Part shown: positions 1-7,673 of the stretch, piece by piece | How the letters are laid out: every line of letters begins with the position of its first letter | How positions within the stretch are numbered: position 1 is the first letter of the stretch | NCBI GenBank assembly: GCA_040007095.1 | Contig: JBDTVS010000116.1 | Coordinates: 1 to 12,765, forward strand | Direction: 5' to 3' | From: JBDTVS01 sp040007095 | Lineage (GTDB): Bacteria > Acidobacteriota > Vicinamibacteria > Vicinamibacterales > CAVVIG01 | DNA: 12,765 bases | Program-made: the position numbers and the translations under genes | Notes under the pieces: model-generated | What the model was told of the DNA's origin: nothing | Database searches by the model: none | The model's input: the letters and a program-made list of their open reading frames with translations, nothing else

Positions 1-86
1 CTCGGTCGTCGCGCCTTGCCATGCGGGCGCCGCGCGCCGGAAGCCGTGTACTAAAGCGTCGGACGCAGGACACTAAGGCCTGTTTT

Positions 87-109
87 GGAAGTTCGTTGAC
101 GAATGTTCC
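87..109. repeat. Imperfect palindrome, possible operator
   Basis: The core is a perfect TTCGT-TG-ACGAA palindrome (92-103), flanked by GGAA on the left and TTCC on the right, with a one-base difference in spacing. The dyad suits a dimeric regulator site upstream of the Pat-like gene, but its distance from that gene (over 200 bases) and the lack of an adjacent promoter make the function uncertain. Confidence 0.3.
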
Positions 110-124
110 GGGCGCGGCGCCCGG
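108..124. repeat. GC-rich perfect inverted repeat
   Basis: The arms CCGGGCGC and GCGCCCGG (8 bp) are separated by one G. As a transcript it would form a tight hairpin of about six pairs with a small loop. No T-run follows, so it is not a standard intrinsic terminator. It directly abuts the palindrome at 87-109. Confidence 0.35.
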
Positions 125-183
125 GTCGCAAGGCGCGAGGAGCGCAAAACTCTGGAATATGTAAGCGACGAGCAGCGCCGCGA

Positions 184-199
184 GGCGGGATGCCCCGCC
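184..199. repeat. Short GC hairpin in the leader
   Basis: GGCGGG (184-189) and CCCGCC (194-199) flank a four-base ATGC loop. It would be stable in RNA, but no U-tract follows. In DNA this rich in G+C it could occur by chance. Confidence 0.25.
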
Positions 200-305
200 C
201 GGACTATGACCACGAACTTCTGAGACACGACCCCAGGGTTTCGAATCTCCGGGTGCCCCGGATCGGACCGACGCGCCATACCGCGATTCGTGCTCACCTG
301 TAGCA

Positions 306-310
306 TAAGG
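306..310 (+). promoter_or_regulatory. Ribosome binding site deciding the Pat-like start
   Basis: AAGGA lies six bases before the ATG at 317. The in-frame alternative start at 290 has no such site, and the nine residues it would add do not match the family. This supports starting the protein at 317. Confidence 0.7.
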
Positions 311-316
311 AACCTA

Positions 317-2833
317 ATGTTGACCGAGGCCAAAACCGCGACCACCGTGTTTCAGTTCGAGCAACAGCTGGACGCGATCTTCGCGCCACGCAGCGTGGCT
401 GTCATTGGCGCGACCGACCGGCCGGGCAGCGTCGGCCGGATGGTGCTCTGGAATCTCATCAGCAGCCCGTTCGGCGGCACGGTCTTCCCGATCAACCCGC
501 ACCGCACCAGCGTGCTCGGCATCAAGGCTTACGCGACGATCGGGGCGGTCCCCGACGCGGTCGACCTCGCCGTCATCGTGACGCCGGCGCCAGGCGTGCC
601 GGGAGTGATCCGCGAGTGCGTCGCCGCCGGCGCGAAAGCCGCGATTGTCGTCTCTGCCGGTTTCAAGGAGACGGGCGAGGCCGGCGCGGAGCTCGAGCAG
701 CAGATTCTCGAGGAGGCGCGCCGCGGATCGATGCGGATCGTCGGTCCGAACTGCCTCGGCGTGATGAGTCCGATCACGGGCCTCAACGCCACCTTCGCCC
801 CGGCGATGGCGCGGCCGGGCACCGTCGGATTCATCAGTCAGAGCGGCGCATTGTGCACCGCAGTGCTCGACTGGAGCCTCCGCGAGAACGTCGGGTTCAG
901 CCACTTCGTCTCGGTTGGCTCGATGCTCGACGTCGGGTGGGGCGACCTCATCGACTATCTCGGAGACGATGTGCATACCAAGAGCATCGTCATCTACATG
1001 GAATCAATCGGCGACGCCAGGTCGTTCATGTCGGCAGCGCGGGAGGTGGCCCTCACCAAGCCGATCATCGTGATCAAGACCGGACGCACGCAGGAGGCGG
1101 CGAAGGCTGCGACGCTGCACACCGGCGCGTTGAGCGGCAGCGACCTGGTCCTCGACGCGGCGTTCCGGCGCAGCGGCGTGCTGCGGGTCGACACCATCGC
1201 CGAGCTGTTCTACATGGCTGAGGTGCTGGCAAAGCAGCCTCGGCCCGCGGGACCGCGCCTGACCATCGTGACCAACGCCGGCGGTCCCGGGGTACTCGCG
1301 GCCGACGCGCTCATCGGCAACCGTGGCGAGCTCGCCGTGCTGCCGGACGCGACGCTTGAAGAGCTCGATCGGCTGCTGCCGCCTCATTGGAGCCACAACA
1401 ATCCTGTGGATCTGCTCGGCGACGCCAGCCCTGAACACTACGCTCAGGCGTTGGCGATCGCCGCAGCCAACCACGACAGCGATGGCCTGCTGGTGATCCT
1501 GACGCCTCAGGCGATGACCGACCCGACGCGCACCGCTGAAGCGCTGAAGGCGCAGTTGAAGACCATCACGCAGCCCGTCATCGCCAGTTGGATGGGCGGC
1601 GCCGAGGTCGCGGCCGGGCAGTCGATTCTCGTGCAGGCGAACATCCCGGCCTTCCCGTACCCCGACACGGCGGCGCGGATCTTCACCCACATGTGGCACT
1701 ACAGCGAAAACCTGCGCGGGCTGTACGAAACGCCGAGCCTGGCGTCACCGCCCGAGGCCATCGCGACCGGCGGCGGTGTCGCCGACATGTTGATGGCCGC
1801 CCGGTCCGCGGGCCGCAGCCTGTTGTCCGATCTCGAAACGAAGCAGGTGCTCGCGGCCTACGCGATTCCGGTCGTCGACACGGGCGACGCCGCCACGTTG
1901 GCAGCAAGCGTCGACGGGTATGAACTGACCATCGCCAGCATGGTGGATTTGCAGTTCGGGCCCGTGCTGCTCTTCGGATCGGGCGGCCGGCTGGCTCGAG
2001 CCTACGAGGATCGTTCCCTGGCGCTACCGCCGTTGAACACCACCCTCGCGCGCCGGATGATGGAGCAGACGAGAGTCTTCGCGGCGCTGCAGGGCGCGCG
2101 CGGCGGCACGCCGTGCGACCTGGATGCGCTCGACCAGTTGCTGGTCCGCTTCAGCCAATTGATCGTCGAGCACCGTACGATCAAGGAAGTCACCATCGAT
2201 CCGCTGCTCGTCTCTCCAGAGCGGCTGGTCGCGCTCGAGGCCCGCATCGTGCTTCACGACGCCGGGGTGACGGACGCCGCGCTGCCACCGCTCGCGATCC
2301 ACCCCTACCCCATCCAACACGTTGGACAATGGACGCTCAAGAACGGCTCGGAGGTCACCATCCGGCCGATCCGTCCCGAAGACGAGCCGCTCATGGCGCG
2401 CTTCCATCAAACCGTCTCGGAGCGGAGCGTGTATTTCCGCTACCTGCATCTCATCGGCCTCAGTCAGCGCATCGCGCACGAACGGCTGACGCGCGTCTGC
2501 TTCATCGATTACGCGCGCGACATGGCGCTCGTCGCGGAACACCGCGAAGACGCCAACGCCCCGGTCATCCTGGCCGTCGGCCGCCTGATGAAGACACGCG
2601 GAGCGAACGAGGCGGAGTTTGCCATCCTCGTCGCCGACGCCGTCCAGCGTCAGGGCCTTGGCGCCGAGCTCCTCCGCCGGCTCGTGCAGATCGGACGGGA
2701 CCAGAAGCTCGCTCGCATTGTCGCCAGCATCGATGTGGACAACCGGGATATGCAAATAGTCAGCGAGCGGAGTGGATTCACCGTCTCCTACGACCGCCAC
2801 GAAGACTTGATGAAGGCGCGGCTCGATTTATGA
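317..2833 (+). CDS. Fused ADP-forming acyl-CoA synthetase/GNAT protein acetyltransferase (Pat/PatZ type) with degenerate ATP-grasp
   Basis: The protein is 838 residues. Residues about 12-115 form a CoA-binding Rossmann domain (SVAVIGATDRPGSVGR). About 150-300 form the succinyl-CoA-ligase-like domain (FISQSGAL), with the phosphorylatable histidine of ADP-forming synthetases at His268 (LHTGALSGSD). About 505-650 are what remains of an ATP-grasp domain, and about 665-838 a GNAT acetyltransferase. The GNAT part has the acetyl-CoA loop QRQGLG (777-782) and Glu767 in AEFAILV, the position of the catalytic glutamate in Salmonella Pat. Known relatives acetylate lysines of metabolic enzymes such as acetyl-CoA synthetase. 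The family is usually near 890-900 residues. The deficit maps to the ATP-grasp, where the sequence jumps near residue 530 from the first helix region to the region before FGSGG, skipping the ATP-binding lysine and the HKSDxGG segment. Acetyltransferase activity is likely; ligase activity is doubtful. It converges on the nifJ cluster. Confidence 0.88.
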   Translation: MLTEAKTATTVFQFEQQLDAIFAPRSVAVIGATDRPGSVGRMVLWNLISSPFGGTVFPINPHRTSVLGIKAYATIGAVPDAVDLAVIVTPAPGVPGVIRECVAAGAKAAIVVSAGFKETGEAGAELEQQILEEARRGSMRIVGPNCLGVMSPITGLNATFAPAMARPGTVGFISQSGALCTAVLDWSLRENVGFSHFVSVGSMLDVGWGDLIDYLGDDVHTKSIVIYMESIGDARSFMSAAREVALTKPIIVIKTGRTQEAAKAATLHTGALSGSDLVLDAAFRRSGVLRVDTIAELFYMAEVLAKQPRPAGPRLTIVTNAGGPGVLAADALIGNRGELAVLPDATLEELDRLLPPHWSHNNPVDLLGDASPEHYAQALAIAAANHDSDGLLVILTPQAMTDPTRTAEALKAQLKTITQPVIASWMGGAEVAAGQSILVQANIPAFPYPDTAARIFTHMWHYSENLRGLYETPSLASPPEAIATGGGVADMLMAARSAGRSLLSDLETKQVLAAYAIPVVDTGDAATLAASVDGYELTIASMVDLQFGPVLLFGSGGRLARAYEDRSLALPPLNTTLARRMMEQTRVFAALQGARGGTPCDLDALDQLLVRFSQLIVEHRTIKEVTIDPLLVSPERLVALEARIVLHDAGVTDAALPPLAIHPYPIQHVGQWTLKNGSEVTIRPIRPEDEPLMARFHQTVSERSVYFRYLHLIGLSQRIAHERLTRVCFIDYARDMALVAEHREDANAPVILAVGRLMKTRGANEAEFAILVADAVQRQGLGAELLRRLVQIGRDQKLARIVASIDVDNRDMQIVSERSGFTVSYDRHEDLMKARLDL

Positions 2834-2847
2834 CGGTCGGGCTCATC

Positions 2848-2910
2848 GTGTGCGGACGGCGTGACGAGTGAGAGAAGCGCCACGCGCCGTGCGCGACGCC
2901 TGCCGCACAC
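2848..2910. terminator. Long inverted repeat between convergent genes, possible bidirectional terminator
   Basis: The outer arms GTGTGCGG (2848-2855) and CCGCACAC (2903-2910) are perfectly complementary. An inner pair, ACGGCG (2856-2861) with CGCCGT (2885-2890), extends the structure, giving a branched or bulged stem. It fills most of the 86-base gap between the stop codons at 2833 and 2920. There is no T-run on either side, so it is not a canonical intrinsic terminator. Transcript-end protection or factor-assisted termination is plausible. Confidence 0.45.
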
Positions 2911-2919
2911 TTAGAGCCC

Positions 2920-3915
2920 TTACGTCCGCCAGCTCTGGAGCATGAGCATGTAGTTGGCCCGTTCGTAGGCGTCGGGATCCGGAACCTTCGCAAGGCTCAG
3001 GTTGCCGCGCATCTCGGTGAGCGAGGGCCACTCGTGCTCTTCCATCCACACGGACAGCTCGCGCAACACCGTGCGCAGATGCGCCGGACCGTGCATCAGC
3101 AGCGCCGAAACGATCTGCGTCACGTGCGCGCCGGCCATCGACGCCTTGACCACGTCGAGACCGGTATGCACCCCGCCGGTGACCGCCAGCGACGCCCGCA
3201 CACGTCCGGAAAGAATCGCCATCCAATGCAGGCGCAGACGCAATTCCGACGAATCCGAGAGGTGCAGCGTACGCGTGGCGGTCAGCGCCTCCGGGTCAAT
3301 ATCCGGTTGATAGAAACGGTTGAAGAGCACCAGCCCGTCGGCGCCGCCGCCCCAGTCGAGCTCCCGGGCGAGGTGAGCGAACGCGGTGTAGAACGGAGAC
3401 AATTTGACCGCCACCGGGATCGTGACGGCCTGCTTCACCTGGCGCACGGTTTCTACCGCCTGGCTCTCGATTTCCACACTGGTCGTCTCGGCGTCGGTCG
3501 CGATGCGATAGAGGTTCAGCTCCAGCGCATCGGCGCCGGCCTGCTCCATCAACCGGGCGTACTCGAGCCAGCCGCCGGGCGTCACGCCGTTCAACGATGC
3601 CAGCACGGGAATGCCGACTGCTTCTTTCGCCCGCCGCAAGTGCTCCAGGTATTGAAAGGGACCCAGCGCGAAGGCGTGCGGGCTTGGGAAGAAGCTCGCC
3701 GCCTCGGCGAACGACTCCCCATGGCTGTCGAGATTCACGTACTCGGACATCTGTTCGCGCGTGATCTGCTCCTCGAAGAGCGACCGCAAGACAATGGCCG
3801 CGGCGCCGGCGTCTTCGAGGCGCTTGACGCCGTCGAGGTCATCGGACAGCGGGGACGCCCCGGCCACGAGCGGATGCGGCAGGTCCATCCCCAGATACCT
3901 CGTGCTCAAGTCCAT
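2920..3915 (-). CDS. Dihydroorotate dehydrogenase-like FMN flavoprotein, PFOR-associated
   Basis: This 331-residue protein resembles the dihydroorotate dehydrogenase TIM-barrel family throughout, beginning with STRYLGMDLPHPLVAGASPL and ending in a phosphate-binding part (LAVTGGVHTGLDVVKASMAGA) typical of FMN sites. True class 1 enzymes carry a catalytic cysteine in an N-x-S/T-C-P-N loop after the ELN strand. Here the corresponding stretch reads ELNLYRIATD (Asn134-Leu-Tyr136), with no Cys or CPN. It is therefore probably not a pyrimidine enzyme but a member of the DHOD-like group often found beside nifJ. The start at 3915 is preceded by a strong GGGGAGGAG site five bases away. It lies 40 bases after the nifJ stop on the same strand, so co-transcription and a shared redox role are likely. 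Its substrate and electron partner are unknown. Confidence 0.85.
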   Translation of the reverse strand: MDLSTRYLGMDLPHPLVAGASPLSDDLDGVKRLEDAGAAAIVLRSLFEEQITREQMSEYVNLDSHGESFAEAASFFPSPHAFALGPFQYLEHLRRAKEAVGIPVLASLNGVTPGGWLEYARLMEQAGADALELNLYRIATDAETTSVEIESQAVETVRQVKQAVTIPVAVKLSPFYTAFAHLARELDWGGGADGLVLFNRFYQPDIDPEALTATRTLHLSDSSELRLRLHWMAILSGRVRASLAVTGGVHTGLDVVKASMAGAHVTQIVSALLMHGPAHLRTVLRELSVWMEEHEWPSLTEMRGNLSLAKVPDPDAYERANYMLMLQSWRT

Positions 3916-3920
3916 GATCG

Positions 3921-3929
3921 CTCCTCCCC
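3921..3929 (-). promoter_or_regulatory. Strong ribosome binding site of the DHOD-like gene
   Basis: On the minus strand this reads GGGGAGGAG, five bases before the ATG at 3915. It is one of the strongest such sites in the window and fixes the start. It lies in the 40-base gap after nifJ, which fits independent ribosome loading on a shared transcript. Confidence 0.75.
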
Positions 3930-3955
3930 GTTCGGCCGCGGGTCACGGCATTTCC

Positions 3956-6900
3956 TCACTGCCCCTCACCCATTTCACCGGGCGTCTCCGCAGGCGTCCC
4001 GACGTCGGCCGCGGTCTCCGGGAGCGGCACGGTGATGCCAGCGAGTTGCTGGTAGATCGCGTATCGCTGGCGGGCGGCCTCCTGGGCTTCCTTGAGAAAT
4101 CGCTTGAAGCGGGCGGGGTCGGTGCGTTCGACGACGCGGAAGCGGGACTCGTTGCGCATGTACTCGGCGACCAGCGGTTTCGGCGGGCCGTAGTCCAGAT
4201 GCATCGGCGGCTCTCCCTTCGCCATGCGCCGCGGGTCGAAACGATAGAGCGGCCACACGCCCGAATCGACGGCCAGCTTCTGCTGAGTCGCTCCGTTCGC
4301 CATGTCGTAACCATGCGCGATGCAATGGCTGTAGGCGATGATGAGCGAAGTCCCCGGATACGCCTCCGCTTCGAGAAACGCCTGGACGGTCTGGCTCATC
4401 TTCGCCCCGAAGGCCACCCTCGCCACGTAGACGTGGCCGTACATGTTGGCGAGCAACCCGAGATCCTTCTTCTGGGTCGTCTTGCCCGCCGCCGCGAACT
4501 TGGCGACGGCGCCAAGCGGCGTCGACTTCGATTGCTGGCCGCCGGTGTTGGAATAGACCTCGGTGTCGAGCACGAGAATGTTCACGTCGCGCTGGCTGGC
4601 CAGCACGTGGTCGAGGCCGCCGTAGCCGATGTCGTAGGCCCACCCGTCTCCGCCGACCAGCCAGATACTCTTCTTCACGAGATAGTCGGCGAGCGCTTCG
4701 AGCCGCCGCGCCTCGGCGGTGGGGAGGGTTGCGAGCGCCTGACGCAGCGCAATGACGCGCTCGCGCTGCGCCCGGATGCCCGCTTCCGTCGATTGATCGG
4801 CGTCGAGGATCTCGCCGCTGAGGCGCTCACCGATTGGCCCGGCCATCAGGACAACCAGGGCGCGCGCCGCACGTGCATGACTGTCGACACCGAGACGCAT
4901 GCCGAGGCCGAACTCGGCGTTGTCTTCGAAGAGCGAGTTCGACCACGCCGGCCCGCGGCCATCCCGGTTCGTGGTAAAGGGCGTCGTCGGCAGATTGCCG
5001 CCGTAAATCGAGGAGCATCCGGTCGCGTTCGCGACCAGCGCGCGATCGCCGAACAGCTGGGTCAGGAGCTTGATGTACGGCGTCTCGCCGCAGCCGGCGC
5101 ACGCGCCTGAATACTCGAACAGCGGCTCGAGAAACTGCGAGGTCTTGTGGTCGACTCTCGGCAGCTCGATGCGCGCGGTGTCCGGCAGATCGAGAAAGAA
5201 CGCGTAGTTGTCCCGCTCGGCGTCGCGCAGCGGTGCCTGCGGGTGCATGTCGATCGCCTTGTGTCGGGGGTTCGTCCGATCCTTGGCCGGACAGACGTTC
5301 ACGCACAGATTGCATCCGGTGCAGTCCTCCGGCGCCACCTGAATTGTGTAGGTCCGAGCCTTGAATTCGAGCCCCTTGTAGGGCACCGACTTGAACGTCG
5401 TCGGCGCGTCCGCGAGATCTCCGGCGTCGTAGACCTTGGCGCGAATCGCGGCGTGCGGACAGACCAGGACGCATTGATTGCACTGAATGCAGATCTTCTG
5501 ATCCCACACCGGAATCTCGAGCGCCAGGTTCCGCTTTTCCCATTTCGCCGTGCCGACCGGCCAGGTGCCATCCACCGGAAACGCGCTGACCGGCAGCGCA
5601 TCGCCCTTGCCCGCCATGAGCACGGCCGTGATCCGCTGCACGAAGTCGGGCGCCAGCGCAGACACCAGCGGCGGCCGGCCGTGAAGCGCGGTGACGCCCG
5701 GCGGCACCGGCACCTCCTGTAGGTGCGCGAGCGTCGCATCGACCGCTTCGAAGTTGCGCTTGACGACCTCGGCGCCGCGCTTGCTGTAGGTCTTTTCGAT
5801 GGCATGCTTGATCTGCGCGATGGCGTCCTCGCGCGGCAGCACGCCGGAAATCGCGAAGAAGCAGGTCTGCATGATCGTGTTGATCCGACCGCCCATGCCG
5901 GTCTGGCGAGCCACCGCCGACGCGTCGATCGTGTAGAAGCGAAGGTGCTTGTCAATGACCTGCTCCTGCGCCTCGCGCGGCAGCCGATCCCAGACCTCGT
6001 CGGCCGGATAGGGCGCGTTCAGCAGGAAGACCGCGCCCTCGGCCGCCTGCTCGAGCATGTCGACCCGGTCGAGGAACTCGAATTGATGGCAGGCGAGGAA
6101 CCTGGCCTTCGAGATCAGATAGGCCGACCTGATCGGGCGCGGACTCGTCCGCAGGTGGGAGACCGTCGTCGCCCCGGCTTTCTTGGAGTCGTAGACGAAG
6201 TAGCCCTGCACGTGCAGCCGGGTCTCTTCCCCGATGATCTTGATGGAGTTCTTGTTGGCGCCGACCGTGCCGTCGGCCCCCAGACCGTAGAACAACGCGG
6301 TCGTCACGTCTGCCGACTCCGTATCGAACGTCGGGTCGTAGGCCAGCGACGTGTGAGTGACGTCGTCCATGATGCCGATGGTGAAATGGTTGATCGGGCG
6401 GGCCTGGGACAGCGTGTCGAAGATCGCCTTTACCATGGCGGGCGTGAACTCTTTGGACGACAGCCCGTAGCGGCCGCCCACGACGGCGGGCTCGACGGCA
6501 AACGACGACAGGCCTTCCGTGCGGGCTTCTGCGAGAGCCGTGACGACGTCCTGGTAGAGCGGCTCGCCGAGCGCACCAGGTTCCTTGGTGCGATCCATGA
6601 CGGCGATTGCGCGGACCGATCGCGGCAGTTCGCGCAGGAACGCCGCGATCGAGAACGGCCGGAACAGGTGCACCTTCAGCACGCCGACCTTCTCGCCGCG
6701 TGCCGCGAGATAGTCGACCGTCTCGTGCACGGTATCGGCGCCCGATCCCATGATCACCACGATACGCTCGGCATCGGGATGGCCCGCATACTCGAACAGA
6801 CGATACCGCCGACCGGTCAGCGCGGCGAACCGCACCATCAACTGCTCGACGGTCTCCGGGCAGGCACGATAGAACAGGTTGGCCGCTTCGCGCGCCTGGA

Positions 6901-7579
6901 AGAACGTATCGGGATTCTGCGCCGTTCCCCTCAACACCGGCCGGTCCGGTGTGAGCGCCCGCCGGCGATGAGCCGCCACCTTGTCGTCCGACAACAGCGC
7001 CCGCAAGTCCTCGTCGGTGAGCTCTTCGATTTTCGAGACCTCGTGCGAGGTGCGAAAGCCGTCAAAGAAGTGCATGAACGGCACCCGCGAGTCCAGCGTC
7101 GCCGCATGGGCGATGGCGGCGAAGTCGTGCGATTCCTGGACGTTCGAGGCGCTGAGCATCGCAAAGCCGGTGGTCCGGCAGGCCATGACGTCGGAGTGAT
7201 CGCCGAAGATCGACAGGGCGTGGGTGGCGATCGTTCGCGCGGCGACGTGCATCGTAAACGGCGTCAACTCCCCCGCGATCTTGAACATGTTGGGGATCAT
7301 CAGCAGCAGACCCTGGGACGCCGTGAAGGTCGTCGACAAGGCCCCGGCCTGTAGGGCGCCGTGCACCGCTCCCGCCGCGCCGGCCTCCGATTGCATCTCG
7401 ACCACGTCCGGCACGTTGCCCCAGAGGTTCCGGCGGCCCTGATTCGACCATTCGTCGGACAGCTCGCCCATCGCCGACGAAGGCGTGATCGGATAGATCG
7501 CGATCACTTCGCTCATGCGGTGCGCGACCGACGCCGCCGCTTCGTTGCCATCCACGGTGATCGTCCGCCGTTTGGTCAT
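3956..7579 (-). CDS. nifJ: Pyruvate:ferredoxin (flavodoxin) oxidoreductase, single-chain
   Basis: This 1207-residue enzyme oxidatively decarboxylates pyruvate to acetyl-CoA and CO2, reducing ferredoxin or flavodoxin in the cytoplasm. The pyruvate-site motif YPITPSSAMGE carries Thr32, with Arg115 downstream, matching Thr31 and Arg114 of the Desulfovibrio africanus enzyme. The domain III motif GLGADGTVGANKNS starts near residue 430. Two 4Fe-4S ferredoxin motifs have cysteines 697/700/703/707 and 753/756/759/763. The proximal cluster is Cys827, Cys830, Cys855 and Cys1086, whose spacings equal those of D. africanus 812/815/840/1071. The thiamine diphosphate motif includes GDG at 977-979 and ends at EVYSNTGGQ. 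All catalytic parts are present. The C-terminus has only a short tail rich in Pro, Glu and Thr, apparently not the oxygen-protective domain VII of D. africanus. GAGGAG precedes the start. It sits between glgP and the DHOD-like gene, consistent with a glycogen-to-acetyl-CoA role. Confidence 0.96.
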   Translation of the reverse strand: MTKRRTITVDGNEAAASVAHRMSEVIAIYPITPSSAMGELSDEWSNQGRRNLWGNVPDVVEMQSEAGAAGAVHGALQAGALSTTFTASQGLLLMIPNMFKIAGELTPFTMHVAARTIATHALSIFGDHSDVMACRTTGFAMLSASNVQESHDFAAIAHAATLDSRVPFMHFFDGFRTSHEVSKIEELTDEDLRALLSDDKVAAHRRRALTPDRPVLRGTAQNPDTFFQAREAANLFYRACPETVEQLMVRFAALTGRRYRLFEYAGHPDAERIVVIMGSGADTVHETVDYLAARGEKVGVLKVHLFRPFSIAAFLRELPRSVRAIAVMDRTKEPGALGEPLYQDVVTALAEARTEGLSSFAVEPAVVGGRYGLSSKEFTPAMVKAIFDTLSQARPINHFTIGIMDDVTHTSLAYDPTFDTESADVTTALFYGLGADGTVGANKNSIKIIGEETRLHVQGYFVYDSKKAGATTVSHLRTSPRPIRSAYLISKARFLACHQFEFLDRVDMLEQAAEGAVFLLNAPYPADEVWDRLPREAQEQVIDKHLRFYTIDASAVARQTGMGGRINTIMQTCFFAISGVLPREDAIAQIKHAIEKTYSKRGAEVVKRNFEAVDATLAHLQEVPVPPGVTALHGRPPLVSALAPDFVQRITAVLMAGKGDALPVSAFPVDGTWPVGTAKWEKRNLALEIPVWDQKICIQCNQCVLVCPHAAIRAKVYDAGDLADAPTTFKSVPYKGLEFKARTYTIQVAPEDCTGCNLCVNVCPAKDRTNPRHKAIDMHPQAPLRDAERDNYAFFLDLPDTARIELPRVDHKTSQFLEPLFEYSGACAGCGETPYIKLLTQLFGDRALVANATGCSSIYGGNLPTTPFTTNRDGRGPAWSNSLFEDNAEFGLGMRLGVDSHARAARALVVLMAGPIGERLSGEILDADQSTEAGIRAQRERVIALRQALATLPTAEARRLEALADYLVKKSIWLVGGDGWAYDIGYGGLDHVLASQRDVNILVLDTEVYSNTGGQQSKSTPLGAVAKFAAAGKTTQKKDLGLLANMYGHVYVARVAFGAKMSQTVQAFLEAEAYPGTSLIIAYSHCIAHGYDMANGATQQKLAVDSGVWPLYRFDPRRMAKGEPPMHLDYGPPKPLVAEYMRNESRFRVVERTDPARFKRFLKEAQEAARQRYAIYQQLAGITVPLPETAADVGTPAETPGEMGEGQ

Positions 7580-7584
7580 GCGGT

Positions 7585-7590
7585 CTCCTC
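7585..7590 (-). promoter_or_regulatory. Ribosome binding site of nifJ
   Basis: GAGGAG on the minus strand lies five bases before the ATG at 7579. It supports this start over an overlapping out-of-frame ATG slightly upstream. Confidence 0.7.
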
Positions 7591-7596
7591 ATGCAA

Positions 7597-7640
7597 ACAC
7601 GAATCCAGGCGGTCGTGTGACGAACGCGAGGTCATCCTCG
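7597..7640 (-). other. Two small hairpins in the glgP-nifJ gap
   Basis: The 94-base gap between glgP and nifJ contains ACACGA/TCGTGT (7597-7602 and 7613-7618) just upstream of the nifJ ribosome binding site, and CGAGG-TCAT-CCTCG (7627-7640). Neither is followed by a T-run on the minus strand. They may influence message stability or nifJ translation. I see no clear promoter in this gap. Confidence 0.25.
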
Positions 7641-7673
7641 GCGCTTCAAGGATTGCCGCGCAGTGGCTTCGCC

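Larger units (their letters stand above)
1..316. other. Non-coding leader upstream of the Pat-like gene
   Basis: I see no convincing gene here. The short open frames have no ribosome binding site, no recognisable family and arginine-rich composition typical of shadow frames in GC-rich DNA. The stretch holds three inverted repeats, listed separately. A TTGACG at 96-101 resembles a -35 box but has no partner at the right distance, so I do not call a promoter. It may also contain the end or terminator of a gene lying to the left of the window. Confidence 0.6.

Noticed and set aside
225..262. GGTTTCGAATCTCC resembling a tRNA T-loop, with a pyrimidine-rich anticodon-like stretch upstream
   Set aside because: The flanking bases do not pair into a T-stem, there is no matching acceptor stem within 75-90 bases, and no D-arm is visible.
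103..303. 66-codon open frame on the plus strand
   Set aside because: It has no ribosome binding site, no recognisable family, and arginine/proline-rich composition as expected from chance frames in GC-rich DNA.
3034..4035. Long plus-strand open frames opposite the DHOD-like gene and nifJ (also 3761-5110, 5723-7354 and 7515-8825)
   Set aside because: They lie antisense to genes with intact, recognisable domains, and their translations look like shadow frames rich in Arg, His and Ala.
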